Assembly (NCBI GenBank): GCA_012184525.1
Contig: WOFQ01000018.1
Location: forward strand, 186,001 to 250,000
Length of the DNA: 64,000 bases
Direction of reading: 5' to 3'
Source of the DNA: Xenoacremonium recifei
Taxonomy: Eukaryota > Ascomycota > Sordariomycetes > Hypocreales > Nectriaceae
Under the pieces are notes generated by a model. It was not told where the DNA came from, made no database searches, and was given only the letters and a program-made list of their open reading frames with translations. This document shows, in pieces, positions 11,409-24,068 of the stretch (positions are counted from its first letter, which is position 1; each line of letters starts with the position of its first letter). The translations under genes were made by a program, and so were the position numbers.

Positions 11409-12251
11409 ACGGGTTTTCAAGTTTGGAGTTCCGGCAGGCTTTCCAGTAATAATTCTTCTCTCAGGGTCAGGGATATCCTGGCACGGTGTTGTCCATGTTC
11501 TCTCGTTACACGGCAAAGGCTGGGAATTTCACGTTTTAGAGTAGATGGCGTGTCTCGCTCTGTTCATTGGTGGTGTGGTTTTAAGAAGTTTCTCGATAGC
11601 TTTACAGTCAGACAGTCAGTCGCTCGTTATGCCTTCACAAGAGGAGGCAGGCTCTCGTAAATATGACGATGACCCAAAATATCCTGCCGCATCACAATTG
11701 AATTGCTGCAATGCTTTGTGAATAAAGTCCATAGTATGCTTCTTTACAGCTCAAGCCTGAGGCCGAGGAATGGCTGTCACATGCATTCGCGTAATCGATG
11801 TCAATCATTCCACGCGGTATTCATGCATCTTTAATTGATTGATCTAAACGGCCGTGATACTTTGGAAGCAATGCAGTCGCTCCCATTGTCTCAACTCTCT
11901 ATGAATGTTCAAGGCAACCTCCCGAAAGCTCTAAAAGCACCTAAAGGCCAAGGTCATGAGGTCGCTGGTAGAAGGACGCTAACCCGCCCACAAAATTGAT
12001 AACCGACGAACCTCCGACATCCACACGCTTACGACCAGCAGGGTTGAGCTGTTCAGCCTCTTCCTTTCTCACCTCGCAAAACCCTTCCTCCACACAAACC
12101 AATTCCCACCACACCCAAGCCTCCTCCTCTCACGTTCCGTTTCCGCCATAATCTTCTTCGCACAAGTTGTGCACCTTCTCTTTGCTGTAATTTACCTGCG
12201 CGGCGTTTTCCTTTAGCCTGCTGCGTGCTAAACGTAGCTCGAATCGTCATC
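11409..12251. other. intergenic, no gene seen
   Basis: About 840 bp between VTI1 and SCD6, both plus strand: the VTI1 3' UTR followed by the SCD6 promoter. The last 200 bp are pyrimidine-rich, as in many fungal leaders. Confidence 0.55.
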
Positions 12252-14160
12252 ATGTCTGAATTTCTCGGGTACGATTGACCAAGCTATGAAGGGAGCTACG
12301 TATGCTCACAACAGTATAGGTCTCGCATTTCGCTCATTTCCAAGAGCGAAATTCGGTATGTTCGATTGCCTCACTATTTCTGATTGTCGCTGACCTGGCG
12401 CAGCTACGTCGGCACTCTACACGAAATCAATTCCGAAGAGTCGACGGTTTCGCTCGAGAATGTGCGGTCTTTCGGAACTGAGGGCCGAAAAGGCAACCCG
12501 GCAGAGGAGATTTCAGCTTCCGACCAAGTCTACGAGTACATTGTCTTTCGAGGCAGCGACGTGAAGGACTTGCGAATCGAGGAGCACCCGTCCGTCAAGG
12601 AGAACAAGCCTCCGGCTATGCCTGATGACCCGGCCATTGTCGGCGTAAGTACACCCATTCCGTTCTACCAACTCTCCCATATGATGAAATATTCCGGATG
12701 TAAACTTTGTCACGTCGGAAAAGCGCAAAAAACAATGTCGATACTTCCGTTGCCTTCCTTCTGATTGGGATTTTTCTACTTGCTGTCTTGCACAAAGCTT
12801 CATGAAGCATCTTGCTAACTGCAATTTTCAGGCTCGAGCCCGTCCGGGCGCCCAGGCTCCTCCTCAGAACGCTCCCCCAGCTGGCGGATTCCCTCAGAAC
12901 TCTTATCCTCCCAACCAGTTCTACGGAGGCCCCCCACCTCCTGGGCAATGGGGTCGAGGCGGTGCCCCGGGTCCTGGCCCTAACTTCGGCAATATGCCGT
13001 ATCCTCCGCCCCCTGGATGGTTCCCTCCTGGACAAGGCTTCCCCCAGGGTGGCCCTGGTGGCCCCGGAGGTCCCGGTGGCCCTCGAGGTCCTGGAGGTCC
13101 TGCCCCATGGGCGCCTCAAGGACCCGGTGATGTCCCTCCCTATGGTTTCCAGAACCAACGTGCAACTCCCACCAATGCTCCTACGCAAGACGTCAAGGCG
13201 CCGGCTCCAATTGGTCCTGGATCTGATCGAGGCAAGGCGGCGACTCCAAGTGGACAGACTGCACCTCCAACAGAGCCTAAGTCTCTGGCTCAAGTCCCAA
13301 GACAGTCCGCGAATGCGCCAACGCCTCCTGTTGAGTCTAAGCCCTCGGTGGAGGAAGTCAAGGCCGCTGCTGCTACTCTGACCTCAAATGCTCCTGGCAA
13401 GATTGAGAGCAAACCGGTCCCCACGGGCCCCAAGAGCAACCGAATCAACCCTGTGATCCCCCTCTCTGGGCCAGTTGCCAAGCCATTCCAACTACCAGGC
13501 GCTCAGGAGACGGCTGCTAAGCCTGCCGCCGCTGCCGCCCCGACCAATGTCAACGATGCCACCAATGCTGCGAGGGCGGCTGTGGCAGTTGCCATGGCCC
13601 AACTCGGGAACCCTGGAGTCAACGTGATGGACAACTTGAGTAAGAAGGTCAACGAAATGCGCGTTAATGCCGGCCGGGGTGGCTCAACTGGACGGGGTCG
13701 TGGACGTGGTGGACGACCTGCGACAGCGAAGGTCGAGGTGCCTGACTCGGACTTTGACTTCCAGCAGTCTAATGCCAAATTCAACAAGGAGAGCGTCGTC
13801 AAGGAGGCCATAGCTGGATCTCCTCTGACCGAGACACCCAATGGAGATGCTCCAGAGACCGCCGAGGTTGCTCATCCCGATGCCGCGCCTGTCGCGTACA
13901 ACAAGACACGATCGTTTTTTGACAATATCTCAAGTGAGTCAAAGGACCGTGCCGAGAACGGTGGCCAGAAGCCAGGTGGCCGCGAGTGGCGAGGCGAGGA
14001 ACAACGAAAGAACATGGAGACCTTTGGTCAGGGTAGTGTCGATGGCGGATATCGCAACTACCGTGGAAGAGGCCGCGGTCGCGGTCGAGGTGGCTATGGA
14101 CGAGGCGGCCGAGGAGGCAGCCGTCCGCAGTACCAGACAACGCAGCCTGCGGCCCAGTAA
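12252..14160 (+). CDS. SCD6: LSM14/Scd6-family mRNA-binding protein
   Basis: Translation repressor and decapping activator of P-bodies and stress granules (Scd6/Sum2/RAP55 family). Exons are 12252-12268, 12320-12355, 12404-12644 and 12832-14160, giving 540 residues. The three short first exons build the Lsm domain (MSEFLG, SRISLISKSEIR, YVGTLHEINSEEST). A long Pro/Gly/Asn-rich linker follows. The FDF motif (DSDFDFQQSNAKFNKE) lies at about residues 400-417, then an FFD box (RSFFDNISSE), a TFG box (NMETFGQG) and a C-terminal RGG tract (residues about 505-530). All family hallmarks are in order. Confidence 0.95.
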
Positions 14161-15186
14161 TGCTGCTCAGAGGGTCGTGCCAAAAGTCTGGTGCACATTG
14201 GCGGCTAACGTCTGCTAAGAGTGCCCAACATCAGTTGAAGTGCTATCAAAGCATGAGCCGGTATCAAATGAGGTTGACCGATTCATGCGCATTTCCTAAT
14301 CGCCTTGTATGACATATCACACGCTTGGTTTTTTTAGTCAAATTTCAGCTGCCTCGGAGAGGCACGACGCAACGCATGGATTTCCGGTTTCCCTTTATGG
14401 TGGCCTCGAAGGACATCAATTCTGGAACGGTACGGGAACGAGGCCAAAGTAGCTTGGAGTTAGGAATCGTATTGGCAGAGGGGGTACTTTGCAATCAGCG
14501 GGAAAATGCCCTCACAGGAGGTTGGCGGGCAGTTGCTTTGATGCTTTTGTGTTTTTGAATCAGGGAGAGGGCCCAGATGGCCCTGGAATGAGCATACAAG
14601 GCGACGACGGTCAAATGGATTACGAGAGGAATGAAAACTTATGTTTAATATGAAAATGAGGGAAGAAGCTTGATGGACGACATATCAAATGGAACACATT
14701 AAGCTACCAACCTTTTGCCATTAAGAATCAAGTGACGTTGTGATTGATCTTCGCTTGAGTTGAATTCTTTTTTTTCTTCTTCGAGATTTTGTTTGCTATG
14801 TTGAGAGTAAATTTGATAATTTCCATAGGATTCTTTGGGCATCTCGAGTATGAGAACAGCCTGCGAGGGTTTCGTTTGGCGGGGTAATGCAAGAGCTGAA
14901 GTCGACTTTTCCGCCGCAACCCTGCCCCGTTTCCAGAGCTGCCCCGCCAAACGTCATCCAGCCAGCGGCGAGTGACACATTGCCGAGCCTTCTGTCATTC
15001 TTTCTTTGTCTTCAACTCGCCTTCGACTCTCGCCACAGACGCCGCATTGTTCTGTGACTTCAATGGGCGCAGTCACATACGACCAGAAGGCTTGTGTGTA
15101 GGATTTCGCTTCAGCGCTTCAGCGTGAGCTGGCTGGCGCTTCAATTCTGTCTTTCTGGAGCATTTTGATACCCCACCATCGCAGCC
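14161..15186. other. intergenic, no gene seen
   Basis: About 1.0 kb: SCD6 3' UTR and promoter of the TCF25-family gene. A purine run (about 14765-14790 on the complement) is present. No coding signal. Confidence 0.55.
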
Positions 15187-17388
15187 ATGTCGACACGCCA
15201 GATGCGCAAGCTGCAGAAGCAGCGAGAGCTGGAGAAGGCAAAGGAGCTTCCGCAGGAGGAAGAGGAGGAGAGCTCAGGGGAGGAGCTCCAGCGCGCGCAG
15301 CAGCGGGGAAGTCTCTTCGCAGCGCTGGGTGGCGACGATGACGCCGACGAAGACGAGGAGGAGCAGGAGCCTGAGCCTGAGCCAGAGCCTGTGAAGGAAG
15401 AAGAGGACGAGGAAGATGCCAAGCCCGTAAGTACGGGCAAGAGCAAGAAGAAGAAAAAGAAGAAGAAGAAGCAGAAGAAGCCCGCCGAGGCGACACAACC
15501 TCAACCGCAGGACGAAGCACCTGAAGAGGAAGATGAGATTGACAAGGCCATCAAGGAGCTCAACATCAGCCCCCGCAAAGATACTCCATCAGCGTCCTCA
15601 TCTGCGGTGCCTTCAGTCTCCCCCAGAAACGCCCTATTCGCCGTCAATCCGAACCACCTCAAGGCTGTCAACGAGATGCGCGCCCTCTTCGGTCGCGACG
15701 TTATCGAATTCGCCACTGCCGAGGAGGAATCAGAGCGTCGACGCCAGGCGCATAACCAACCAGGCCGCCGTGAGGTCGACCTTGAGACGTTCCTGCGCGG
15801 ACCGCCCGGTCAGAAGAAGCTGCCGGAGGTGTCGCTGCGGCGCAACTTCTTCATCCAGGGCCGCGAGCACTGGCCGCTGGCTACGAGCGGCGGACTGGTG
15901 ATGCGCGAGCTACGGAGAGTGGGCAAGGAGGGCCCGGCAGAATTTGCGTGGGTGCATGAGGGCGAGTATGATGCGGCAGAAGTGTTCTTCTTTCAGTGTG
16001 TGCAGCTGGGAGATCCGATGAGGATGGTGCATTTGCTGGGCCAGCTACGTGAGTGACTACTATGCGGTTTCTGAGTGCTGGTGTTGCTAACTGACTACTA
16101 CGTAGCGTACCACGTCTCAACACTGCTTCAGGTGAGCAGCGTGGCAAAGCAGGACCAGAACATGGCCCTGGCAGCCGAGCTTTGTGAGAGAGCCCTCTTC
16201 GCATTTGGCCGTGTCACGACAACGACCTTTCGCCGCGACGTTCAACTCGGCCTCGCGCGTCTAGACTTCCGACGCCCCGAGAATCGGCAGTTTTGGCTAG
16301 CTGGCTATCACTACATCAAGAGCCTGATTAGGAAGGGCACTTATAAGACGGCCTTTGAGTGGTCAAAGATGCTAGTCGGACTCAACACCCGCGATCCCTA
16401 CGCGATGCGGTACTTCCTCATCCCTCTCGCCCTCCGGGCACGCGAGTCGAAATGGCTTCTCGACGTCCTGGATGGACTACCGGGGATGCTGGTCGATGAT
16501 CACGATTCTCAATACCTCAGACAGAGTGCGGTCCTAGCGCACCTGCAATTAGGTCAAACAGATGCCGCTCGCGAGACACTTATAAAAGGGCTGCAGACGG
16601 TGCCTTGGCTGTACTCTACGCTCTTCCAGGAGCTCAATCTGGACACGCCACCGTCGATCTGGGGCATAACGACTGACTCGGACAAGTCCAGACAGTTCTG
16701 GGTGAAGCTCTACATATCCCAGATGAAGGATCTTTGGAACACCCCGCAGAACGTTGGCTTTCTCCAAGATGTGGCGAAAAGCATCGAAAAGGTTAACGTG
16801 GGAGCACTCCCAACTAGCGATCTACCGCCAGACAGGGGAGCTACGAGATTGGCCTATCTGGATGGTAACACCTCGCTACTTGCGGTTGCGCCACGTGAAT
16901 TCCTCGATGTGCAGCCCAACTACGAGTTCGATCCTTTGCCACCCCCTCAGCGCGACAACATATTCACTAGCCAAGGCACGCAGCTCGCCTGGATTGAGCG
17001 ACGGGTGGAGCTGCAACCTCAACGGACAGAGCTTGAGGTGAGGATGCGTAACCTACTTGCGAGAGAAGGCCATATAGATGTGGATGAGCCGGATGATGGA
17101 CCAGACTTTGATGGAGGTGATGGTCGTGCTAGATTTCTGGATGATGCCAGATTTGACGATGACGACCTACCACAAAGACCAGAAGATCTAGGAATCATGC
17201 CGGATTCCAGTCCTCCTGAAGCCCGCGAGAGGTTGCTGGGTGCCTTGATGCGGATACTTGGTGGAGATCGTGGCAATCCGAGGGAGGCGGTTGCTGGAGG
17301 TGCCGAGGCAGCCCCTCAGCAAGAGACAACGGAAAACGTGCCGGGCGCGTGGCCTGATGGGGCGTCCGAGACGGACAGTGATGTATGA
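15187..17388 (+). CDS. RQC1: TCF25 family protein, ribosome quality control complex subunit 1
   Basis: Member of the TCF25/Rqc1 family. In yeast, Rqc1 acts with Ltn1, Rqc2 and Cdc48 on stalled 60S nascent chains. Exons are 15187-16048 and 16106-17388, giving 714 residues. The N-terminus begins MSTRQMRKLQKQRELE and is followed by long acidic and polylysine tracts (about residues 20-100). The TCF25 domain runs from about residue 150 to 560 and includes the junction GQLPYHVSTLLQVS created by splicing, and later RYFLIPLALRARES. The C-terminus is acidic and disordered. Length is in the family range. Confidence 0.9.
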
Positions 17389-19768
17389 ATATGACATGGA
17401 GAAGATGGTGTGCAGAGCGCGTGCGCGCAAGGGCGAAGGGCTGGAGATGGTGGTGTTGGGACCATGTGCTCCGTATAGACTAGAGATCATCAACAGACCA
17501 AAAGTGTAGGCAATCTAGCCAACCAGATACCAAAGCTCATCAAGGGTCCAATTGTGCAGTTCCTAACGGCGTCATGGCGCAGTATTGTGCGAGTAAGAGG
17601 TCGAAGATGACCCAAATTCTAGAAACGGCCTGGAAGACGATGATTCAGTGAGAGCCAATGAGGGCGGCCGGAGATGAGTGATGGCTAGGCGCAATGGAGG
17701 CTAGGGCAGGCATGCTTGACATGGTGCTGGTAACGATCAGCCCTGCTGATGAGCCAGCTTGTGGACCCTGGAAAGCCCCGAAGGAGGAGGAGTTGGTCGT
17801 GGTGCATTGATGCGACCCCGGCAGTGCCGCCCAGAATAGTCCAGGATGCCAGGCCAGGATGTTCGGCTGAAACTCCAACTGCGCGGGTGACCTTAATGTT
17901 GGTGGTGAGTGGGAGTTGTCGGAGCCGAGGAATGACGCTAGCACCACAGACGGACCAGCCATCGGCCGACTCGAATAAGGTTGGTCCAGGGCGTCCATTT
18001 GCCATTGTCCAGACCAGATACAAGAGGGTGTCGTGCGCGCGTGGTTGATGCAAGACAGACACCGGGAAGTGGACGGTGCTTCACTCGGGGCTTGACAGCG
18101 GTGTGCCAGTGACAGATCAAGATGATGGTTATTTTGCCATCGTGGAGGGGATGCGCAAGGGAGGAGAGAAATGCTATACGTATTTCTCGGCATCTGGCGG
18201 CTGGCTGGTGGTTCTTTTGGCGGCGCCATGGCTGGTCAGGCTGGGGGCCTCCGACCCGAATGGGAGAACTGCTTGGACGGAGGCTCACGGATCCGAATCT
18301 AGCGCCATCGACGGACTTGGGCAAAGGCGGAGCGAGATGCGAGGCAGCAAAGCCATGGAACGCCATACGTATGCTGGCCGGATTCGCCGTGTGCTGGCTA
18401 TCCTTACAGTCGTCAGCCGTGGTCAGCGCAGCGGCAGTGCTCTCGTTCTCGGGAGAGCGTCTCCGGAGAGAGCGGGCAGACCATGACGGCAGGGGCGGCA
18501 GCCGGTGGAGGCAACAGCGACGCACATTTGCCTTTCTGCCGGTGCTGTCGAGAAGGATGGATTGCCACATGGTTGACAAGAGGATTCCCCTCGATGAAGC
18601 TTCATGCTCGGCCGTGACGATTGGATCGAGGCAGCGTTCAATGCAGGAGAGAAAGATCCGTCACGTGCGAATCGCTGGAAGCAGGACAAGAAGGTTCGGG
18701 CCATCGGTGGGGCGTGCCTTCTTCAGGGCTGGCCCAGGCCCAGGCCCGGCTCTGGAAGGACTGAGGATGCAGCATGCAGACGCGCAGGGTACAGTTGCAT
18801 CCCGCATGTCGTGCACCACACGGCAGGTATCGCGCAAGTCCCGATTCCCTCGGCTGATTCCATTGGGCTAACCTCCATTCACCATCCATCCTTTTCTTCC
18901 CGTCCTCACCACTCCCACCACCTTGATCCCCCAGCATCCATCCTCTCAGCTCGCAACACCGCCGCAATTCCCAGCCCAGCGCCAGGTCCAGGTCCAGGTC
19001 CCAGCAGCCAGGATGGGGGGCTCCAGTCGGCCGATCGATCCCTCCCCTCCACTACCTGTACTTGTACTGACTGGCCCTCGGAATCGCCCCCTAATCAACT
19101 ACTTGTAAAACTAACAACTATCTGTCGTCCCCCCGAGAGCTCCACGCTCCACTAGCCTGCCGGTGGACTGCCGGTGCTTGAGTCGTGCCTCTGCCCCTTC
19201 GAGACTTGCTCGAGCTGCGAGCCAAGCAACGCCATAGTCTGGGGTGGCTTAATCAAAAGAGGAACGCCTCTGTCTCTCTCCATGGTCCCGGGACCAAGGT
19301 CCAAGTTCCAACACGGCCGTTCAACCCCAGTCCGATCCGAAGCCTGGCCTTGCTTGGCCCCATATCCAAGGACCAAGCTCGAACTTACCAGAGACAACCG
19401 ACTGCTAGTGACCCTCTTCTGTCTCTCTGCTGCTTCGGTCCGCAGCCTTTCAACAACCCCATTGCCATACCGCTCGCTGCGGCGTCGCTGTCGTCGTCAT
19501 CTTGGCACTGCGCCTCCATGCGTTTTGTCTCTCGCTGAGATATCCACATACAGCTACCGGACCCCTTCCGTCATGTTCGTCGTGAGACTGGCGCATCGGC
19601 GATTTACTACCTAGCCTGGGCAGCCTCGGCTGGCTCTGCCATACTCGACCCGAAAACCTCGAACCGACTTCCGACTCTACGACTTTCCGAATAACCCATC
19701 TGATTTCTTTGCACTTCGAAGGACTCACTCCAATCTTGTCCACGAGCCCTCGCTCGTCGGCCGGTTCA
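17389..19768. other. long intergenic region upstream of the Zn2Cys6 gene
   Basis: About 2.4 kb, one of the two longest non-coding intervals here. GC-rich frames of about 190-250 codons overlap each other on both strands at 17645-18871. None has recognisable content, so I do not call them. A short tandem CCAGGT run lies near 18983-19000. The last 0.6 kb is pyrimidine-rich and probably the leader of the regulator. Confidence 0.5.
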
Positions 19769-22202
19769 ATGGCTGCAATTCAATCGGCTGCCCCCGAGGT
19801 AGCCGTGCCGTCTGCTGCTCCTCCCGGACTCCTCGCCTCGGCGCCCTACGACACGCCTCTCTCGCAGCAAACACCGCCGCATCATCATAGCCAGCATACG
19901 CCGTCCGCCCAGCAGCGAAGTGTGAAAAGGCCTAGACCGGTCAAGTCGTGCACTGAATGTCGCAAGCGCAAGCTCCGATGCGACCGCCTATGTCCCTGCT
20001 CGCAATGCCAGAAATCGAACCGAAATTGCAGATACGCCGCCGATAACGAGTCCTCGAACCTCTCAGACGGCTCCGACGGCGAGATGGAGTCGTCAAGACC
20101 GCTCAAGCGCAACTGTCTTCCCGGCATGTTTGCGCCAGGAGGCGTCGCAAATGATCCTGCTTTAGCAGCGGTGCGCAATGGAGAGCCAGTCTCGTCGCTC
20201 TCGTTGGAGGAGCTTGCACTGCGCATGGAACGGTTGGAAAGGCATCTTCTCGCCCGCAGCCCAGCTGCCACAGAGGCCAGCGCAACCAGGGTCATCTCAG
20301 CGCCTTCAGAGACAGTTCGAGGCTTGACCGTCAAACAGGGCGCTTTCAGGACGCGATATCACGGTCAAAACAGTTCCCGCGTGTTGATGAACCTGGTATG
20401 TAATCCAAATTCAACATTGACATCTCTAACAAGACCAGTTTGACGAGGCCAAAGATTTCATGGCAAATAATCTTAGCCTTCCTGGCGTCCGCGAAGTCTT
20501 GGTCAATTACAGGAAGCTTCACAAAGCATTACAGGACGAATACCGCAAGTCATTGACGCCAATCACTGTATTTGTGGACTCCATGATGCCGATTCAGAAG
20601 CGAATGACAGACATCATCCCCAAAAAGGCAGTCTGTGACCGATTGGTCAAATCCTACATCACTACCTCAGAAACTATCTACCGGATATTACATCTGCCAA
20701 CATTCGAAGAGCAGTACAATTTATACTGGGAAGGAAAGCTCCAATCCGACTACTTCGTTCCCCAATTACTTGCCGTGGCCTCAATAGCATCCCGATTCGA
20801 GACGAAATCCAAGGGCCTTGGACACGAGAGAGCAGAAGGCGTTCATATCCCGACAGCGTGCGCCCTGGTCCGAAGCTGGTTAGATGGTTTGCGAGGGAAG
20901 CAGTTGGTTGAGTTTGCGACTCTACAGGTGGAGGTGCTGCTACTCCATGCCAAGAGGATGATCACGACTCGGACGCAAGACACCTGGACATCGCTTGGCT
21001 CGATTGTCCGCATGGCCATGACCATGGGCCTCCACCGCGATCCGTCCGAATTCGAGCCCCGGATGCCGGTGTGCCTAGGAGAGATGCGCCGACGGCTCTG
21101 GTTCACCATCCTCGACATGGATCTCCACATCTCGCTGGCCAGCAATCTGCCGTGTCTCATCCGTGATGGAGACTTCACATGCCGGCCACCGCAGAATCTC
21201 GACGACAAGGAGTTGTATGCCGACATGAAGGAGCTCCCGCCCACGCGGCCCGTCGATCAGGTCACGGACAACCAGATGCAGGTCTATGCGGCCATGACTC
21301 TGGGAATGCGGATGAAGGTGGCTCATCTGCTGAATCGGATCGACAGCCTGCGTGACTACCAAGAGGTGCTGGAAGTCGGCGCCAAGCTGGAACGCTTCCT
21401 GGACGACATCAATTACATCTTCCCGCGCCACGGCGGCGTGCTGAGCGACGCTGAGAAGAGCAAGCAATGGCGATCACGAGTCATCCTAGACATGCATGTT
21501 CGCCGGCCGCTACTGGCGCTGTACCGGCCATTTGCCATTGGCGCGGCCGATGCGCCGGTGCAGATCTCCCAAACCTACCTCCGCTCCTCAATGGTCATCA
21601 TGAAGTACCTGGATGAGCTAGACCCGATGCTCACGCACTTCCAAGACATCGCAGAGATGTACCATCAAGTGCTGAAGCAGGATATCATCCAGGCCGCCCT
21701 AAGCGTGTGTTTCTACATTCGGTCCGCGGTGCGCCCGTCCTTTGATAGCTCGGGCGTCGGGCTTCAGGCGCTACGGGTGTCGCCGGATTCTGCAGACGAC
21801 TTTCCGACGTACAATCCAGAAAACCTGATTCTGTGGTCACCGCCGCGTCTCATCAGCACAGTCCAAAAGACGCTCGACCTCCTCATCCGCAACATGAGCG
21901 GGCGAGACACGAAAGACATTGTGTGTCTCTCGGTGGTGCTCGAGTGCGTCAAGAACCCTGACCCGAAATCCGAGGGGATTGTGCAGGGGCTTCGGGAAAT
22001 TTTAGAGCACTGTCTCAGGGCGTCCAACACTAACATCGATAATATGACGGGAGCCGGCGGCATCGCGGAGGGCTTCCAGGGCGACACCTACATGCCACCG
22101 CATATGACATATCCCTTTCAGCGAAACAGCATGGGTGTCACGACGGCGCCGACGCCCACGAGCGACTTTGATGGCTGGATTCTTTGGGACGGCTGGGAGT
22201 GA
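19769..22202 (+). CDS. Zn2Cys6 fungal transcription factor
   Basis: Nuclear DNA-binding regulator. Exons are 19769-20395 and 20439-22202, giving 796 residues. The binuclear zinc cluster lies at about residues 66-93: CTECRKRKLRC, then CPCSQC, then a final Cys after six residues. Spacing of the six zinc cysteines is canonical, with one extra Cys before the Pro. A Ser/Asp-rich linker and a short coiled stretch (LSLEELALRMERLERHL) follow. The fungal-specific transcription factor domain occupies about residues 260-600 (TSETIYRILHLPTFEEQY; MGLHRDPSEFEP; RRRLWFTILDMDLHIS). The target pathway cannot be read from the sequence. The start is the first ATG after a long pyrimidine-rich leader. Confidence 0.92.
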
Positions 22203-22711
22203 AGCCGGTCGCGGTGGCGTACGAGCTGTCACTTTTAACTGACACCATCTGTTATTTTCTTTTTATTGACAGTCACATTAGCTTGATGAGTTCGAGCGGA
22301 CCGAGAAGCACTCTCATTTCTCTTTCTCTTTTGTCGACGGCCTCAGGCCTATATATCTAGAAGCGAGCCACATCGGCAATGGGAGACGATGGGCCCAGGA
22401 TATTTCAGCGGGCGTTGTTACGATTTGGCTTTGACTGTACAAGTCCTACATAATCTCGCTATGTGCGGTGAGAATGGAACAGGAAAAGCTATATAGGTGA
22501 TTTATAGGGGCGTATGGCGGAGGCGGTAATGATAGACGGATCTGGCTCTGACTTCTTTCAACGAATTGATGGGGTTTGTAACTTATAGTCATGGCGGTTA
22601 AGACGTGGTACGAGTCAAGAAAATTCCAGATTCCATTTCAAACTATTATTTGCCTTGCTCTAATTAAACTCAGTGCATATTCGATTCCAAGCCGTCATAC
22701 AGGTACGGATA
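22203..22711. other. convergent intergenic region, no gene seen
   Basis: About 510 bp between two stop codons facing each other. Probably both 3' UTRs. Confidence 0.6.
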
Positions 22712-23383
22712 TCAATTTGTGATAACAGGAGCTCTTCCATCCCACTGGCTGCTCTCAGCAGCATCAACAAGCCACTTTCCGACACTTTCCCTTGTGATAG
22801 TTGGCATCCACGGCGAGCCCTTCCCATCATCCGGCCACACTTTGACTGTCTTCGCAGGCCCTTCGATGAGGCGGCACGGGCGCGGCATGACAAACTGGAG
22901 CCCGCTCTCGCGCAGCACGGTGTCACACCCCGCGTGATCCTTCAACGATAAGCGCATTGTGCTATGTTTGAAAATAAGCCGGAACGGCATGCTGAACGAG
23001 TCCCAGGACTCTTTGACTCCCTGACTAGAGTTGACGATGATCTTGGGCTTTCCGCCAACGGCCTGTACAGCGGCAATGAGAGCGCGCATAGCCTGTTCCA
23101 AAAGATCGACGGGCGAACCAGGCGCCAGAGCTGCGAATGGCGAGTCGGAAACGCGGCGCTGGTTGAGCGTCGTGATGATCACTTCCGGGGGGGTGGGCGT
23201 GGTGAGGGCGCGCTCGAGGTCTGGCTGGGAGGTAGGTGACCCAGCGACGACGGTGAGGTTGGGATGCGGGGTGAGGGAGGAAGGTGTGCGGACGAGGGTG
23301 GTGACGGTGTGGGAGCGGGAGAGCAGGTTGGAGAGGATGAGGGAACCGTTGCGGCCGGAGGCGCCGAGGAGGAGAACGTGCAT
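22712..23383 (-). CDS. NAD(P)-binding NmrA-like / atypical short-chain oxidoreductase
   Basis: Single exon of 223 residues. The N-terminal Rossmann motif is LLLGASGRNGS (residues 4-14), typical of atypical SDR and NmrA-like proteins. IIVNSSQGV and a PRPCRLIEGPA segment match the later part of the NAD(P)-binding_10 fold. No clear YxxxK catalytic pair is seen, so it may bind cofactor as a sensor or reductase of unknown substrate. It is divergent from the AT-hook gene across a 0.69-kb promoter. Confidence 0.85.
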   Translation of the reverse strand: MHVLLLGASGRNGSLILSNLLSRSHTVTTLVRTPSSLTPHPNLTVVAGSPTSQPDLERALTTPTPPEVIITTLNQRRVSDSPFAALAPGSPVDLLEQAMRALIAAVQAVGGKPKIIVNSSQGVKESWDSFSMPFRLIFKHSTMRLSLKDHAGCDTVLRESGLQFVMPRPCRLIEGPAKTVKVWPDDGKGSPWMPTITRESVGKWLVDAAESSQWDGRAPVITN

Positions 23384-24068
23384 GTTGGTGGATGGTGATG
23401 GTTTGCTTGGTGTTGAGAGTAGAGAAGCACAACAAAGGGCCTTTTGGAGTACTGTTGACTGAATAAATGTTTCCGAGGATGGACTACAGGCTTCTAGGGA
23501 GGGGAAATTTATATTTCTTTCGGTTCTGCTGAGTTTTGGTATGACAGTGTCGTCACTTCTGGACTCGGCCGATAGACTTACAAAATGTGCATGTCTCGGC
23601 CGAGTGAAGGAACTGCTGACGAAGATGCTGAGAAATCGCCGCGCTGGTGCTTCGGTGATTTCATCTGTCGGTGAATTTAATATTTCGGAATCAAGAGGCC
23701 TTACTCGGATTTGATGCCCGTCTTAGTTCTGTAAGGAAAACCAAAATCCTAAGCACAAGGGCTCGGTTGAGTGAGTAGTTTTGTGATCCAAGAACGGGCG
23801 TGCAGATATTCCAACCACCAATCTATAAAGGCCCGGTCCCTTTCTTTACAATCCACCTTGATTTATTGGCTACAGTTATCATCGCCATTATTTCCCCCAA
23901 CTCTGCATTGGCAGCCGTTGTCGTCGAGAACAGAAGGCAGGCAGGCTCATTAAAATCACGTGAGCACGCGATTTGGCGGTGCTCAACTCCACGCCTTACG
24001 CGTTTGGCAGCCACCCCAGTCAAGAACCACTTTAAAGGGACATTATCTCGGATGTCCCAACGCCCAAC
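23384..24068. promoter_or_regulatory. divergent promoter region with one TCACGTGA box
   Basis: 685 bp between the start codons of the NmrA-like gene (-) and the AT-hook gene (+). The palindrome TCACGTGA lies at 23956-23963, about 105 bp before the plus-strand start. No gene is seen inside. Confidence 0.45.

Noticed and set aside
15119..15520. Frames opposite the RQC1/TCF25 N-terminus
   Set aside because: Antisense of acidic and polylysine repeats, giving Ser/Leu/Pro runs only.
17645..18871. Overlapping frames of 190-250 codons on both strands
   Set aside because: They overlap one another in GC-rich DNA, have no motif, no splice-linked extension and odd composition (Pro/Ser/Arg/Trp).
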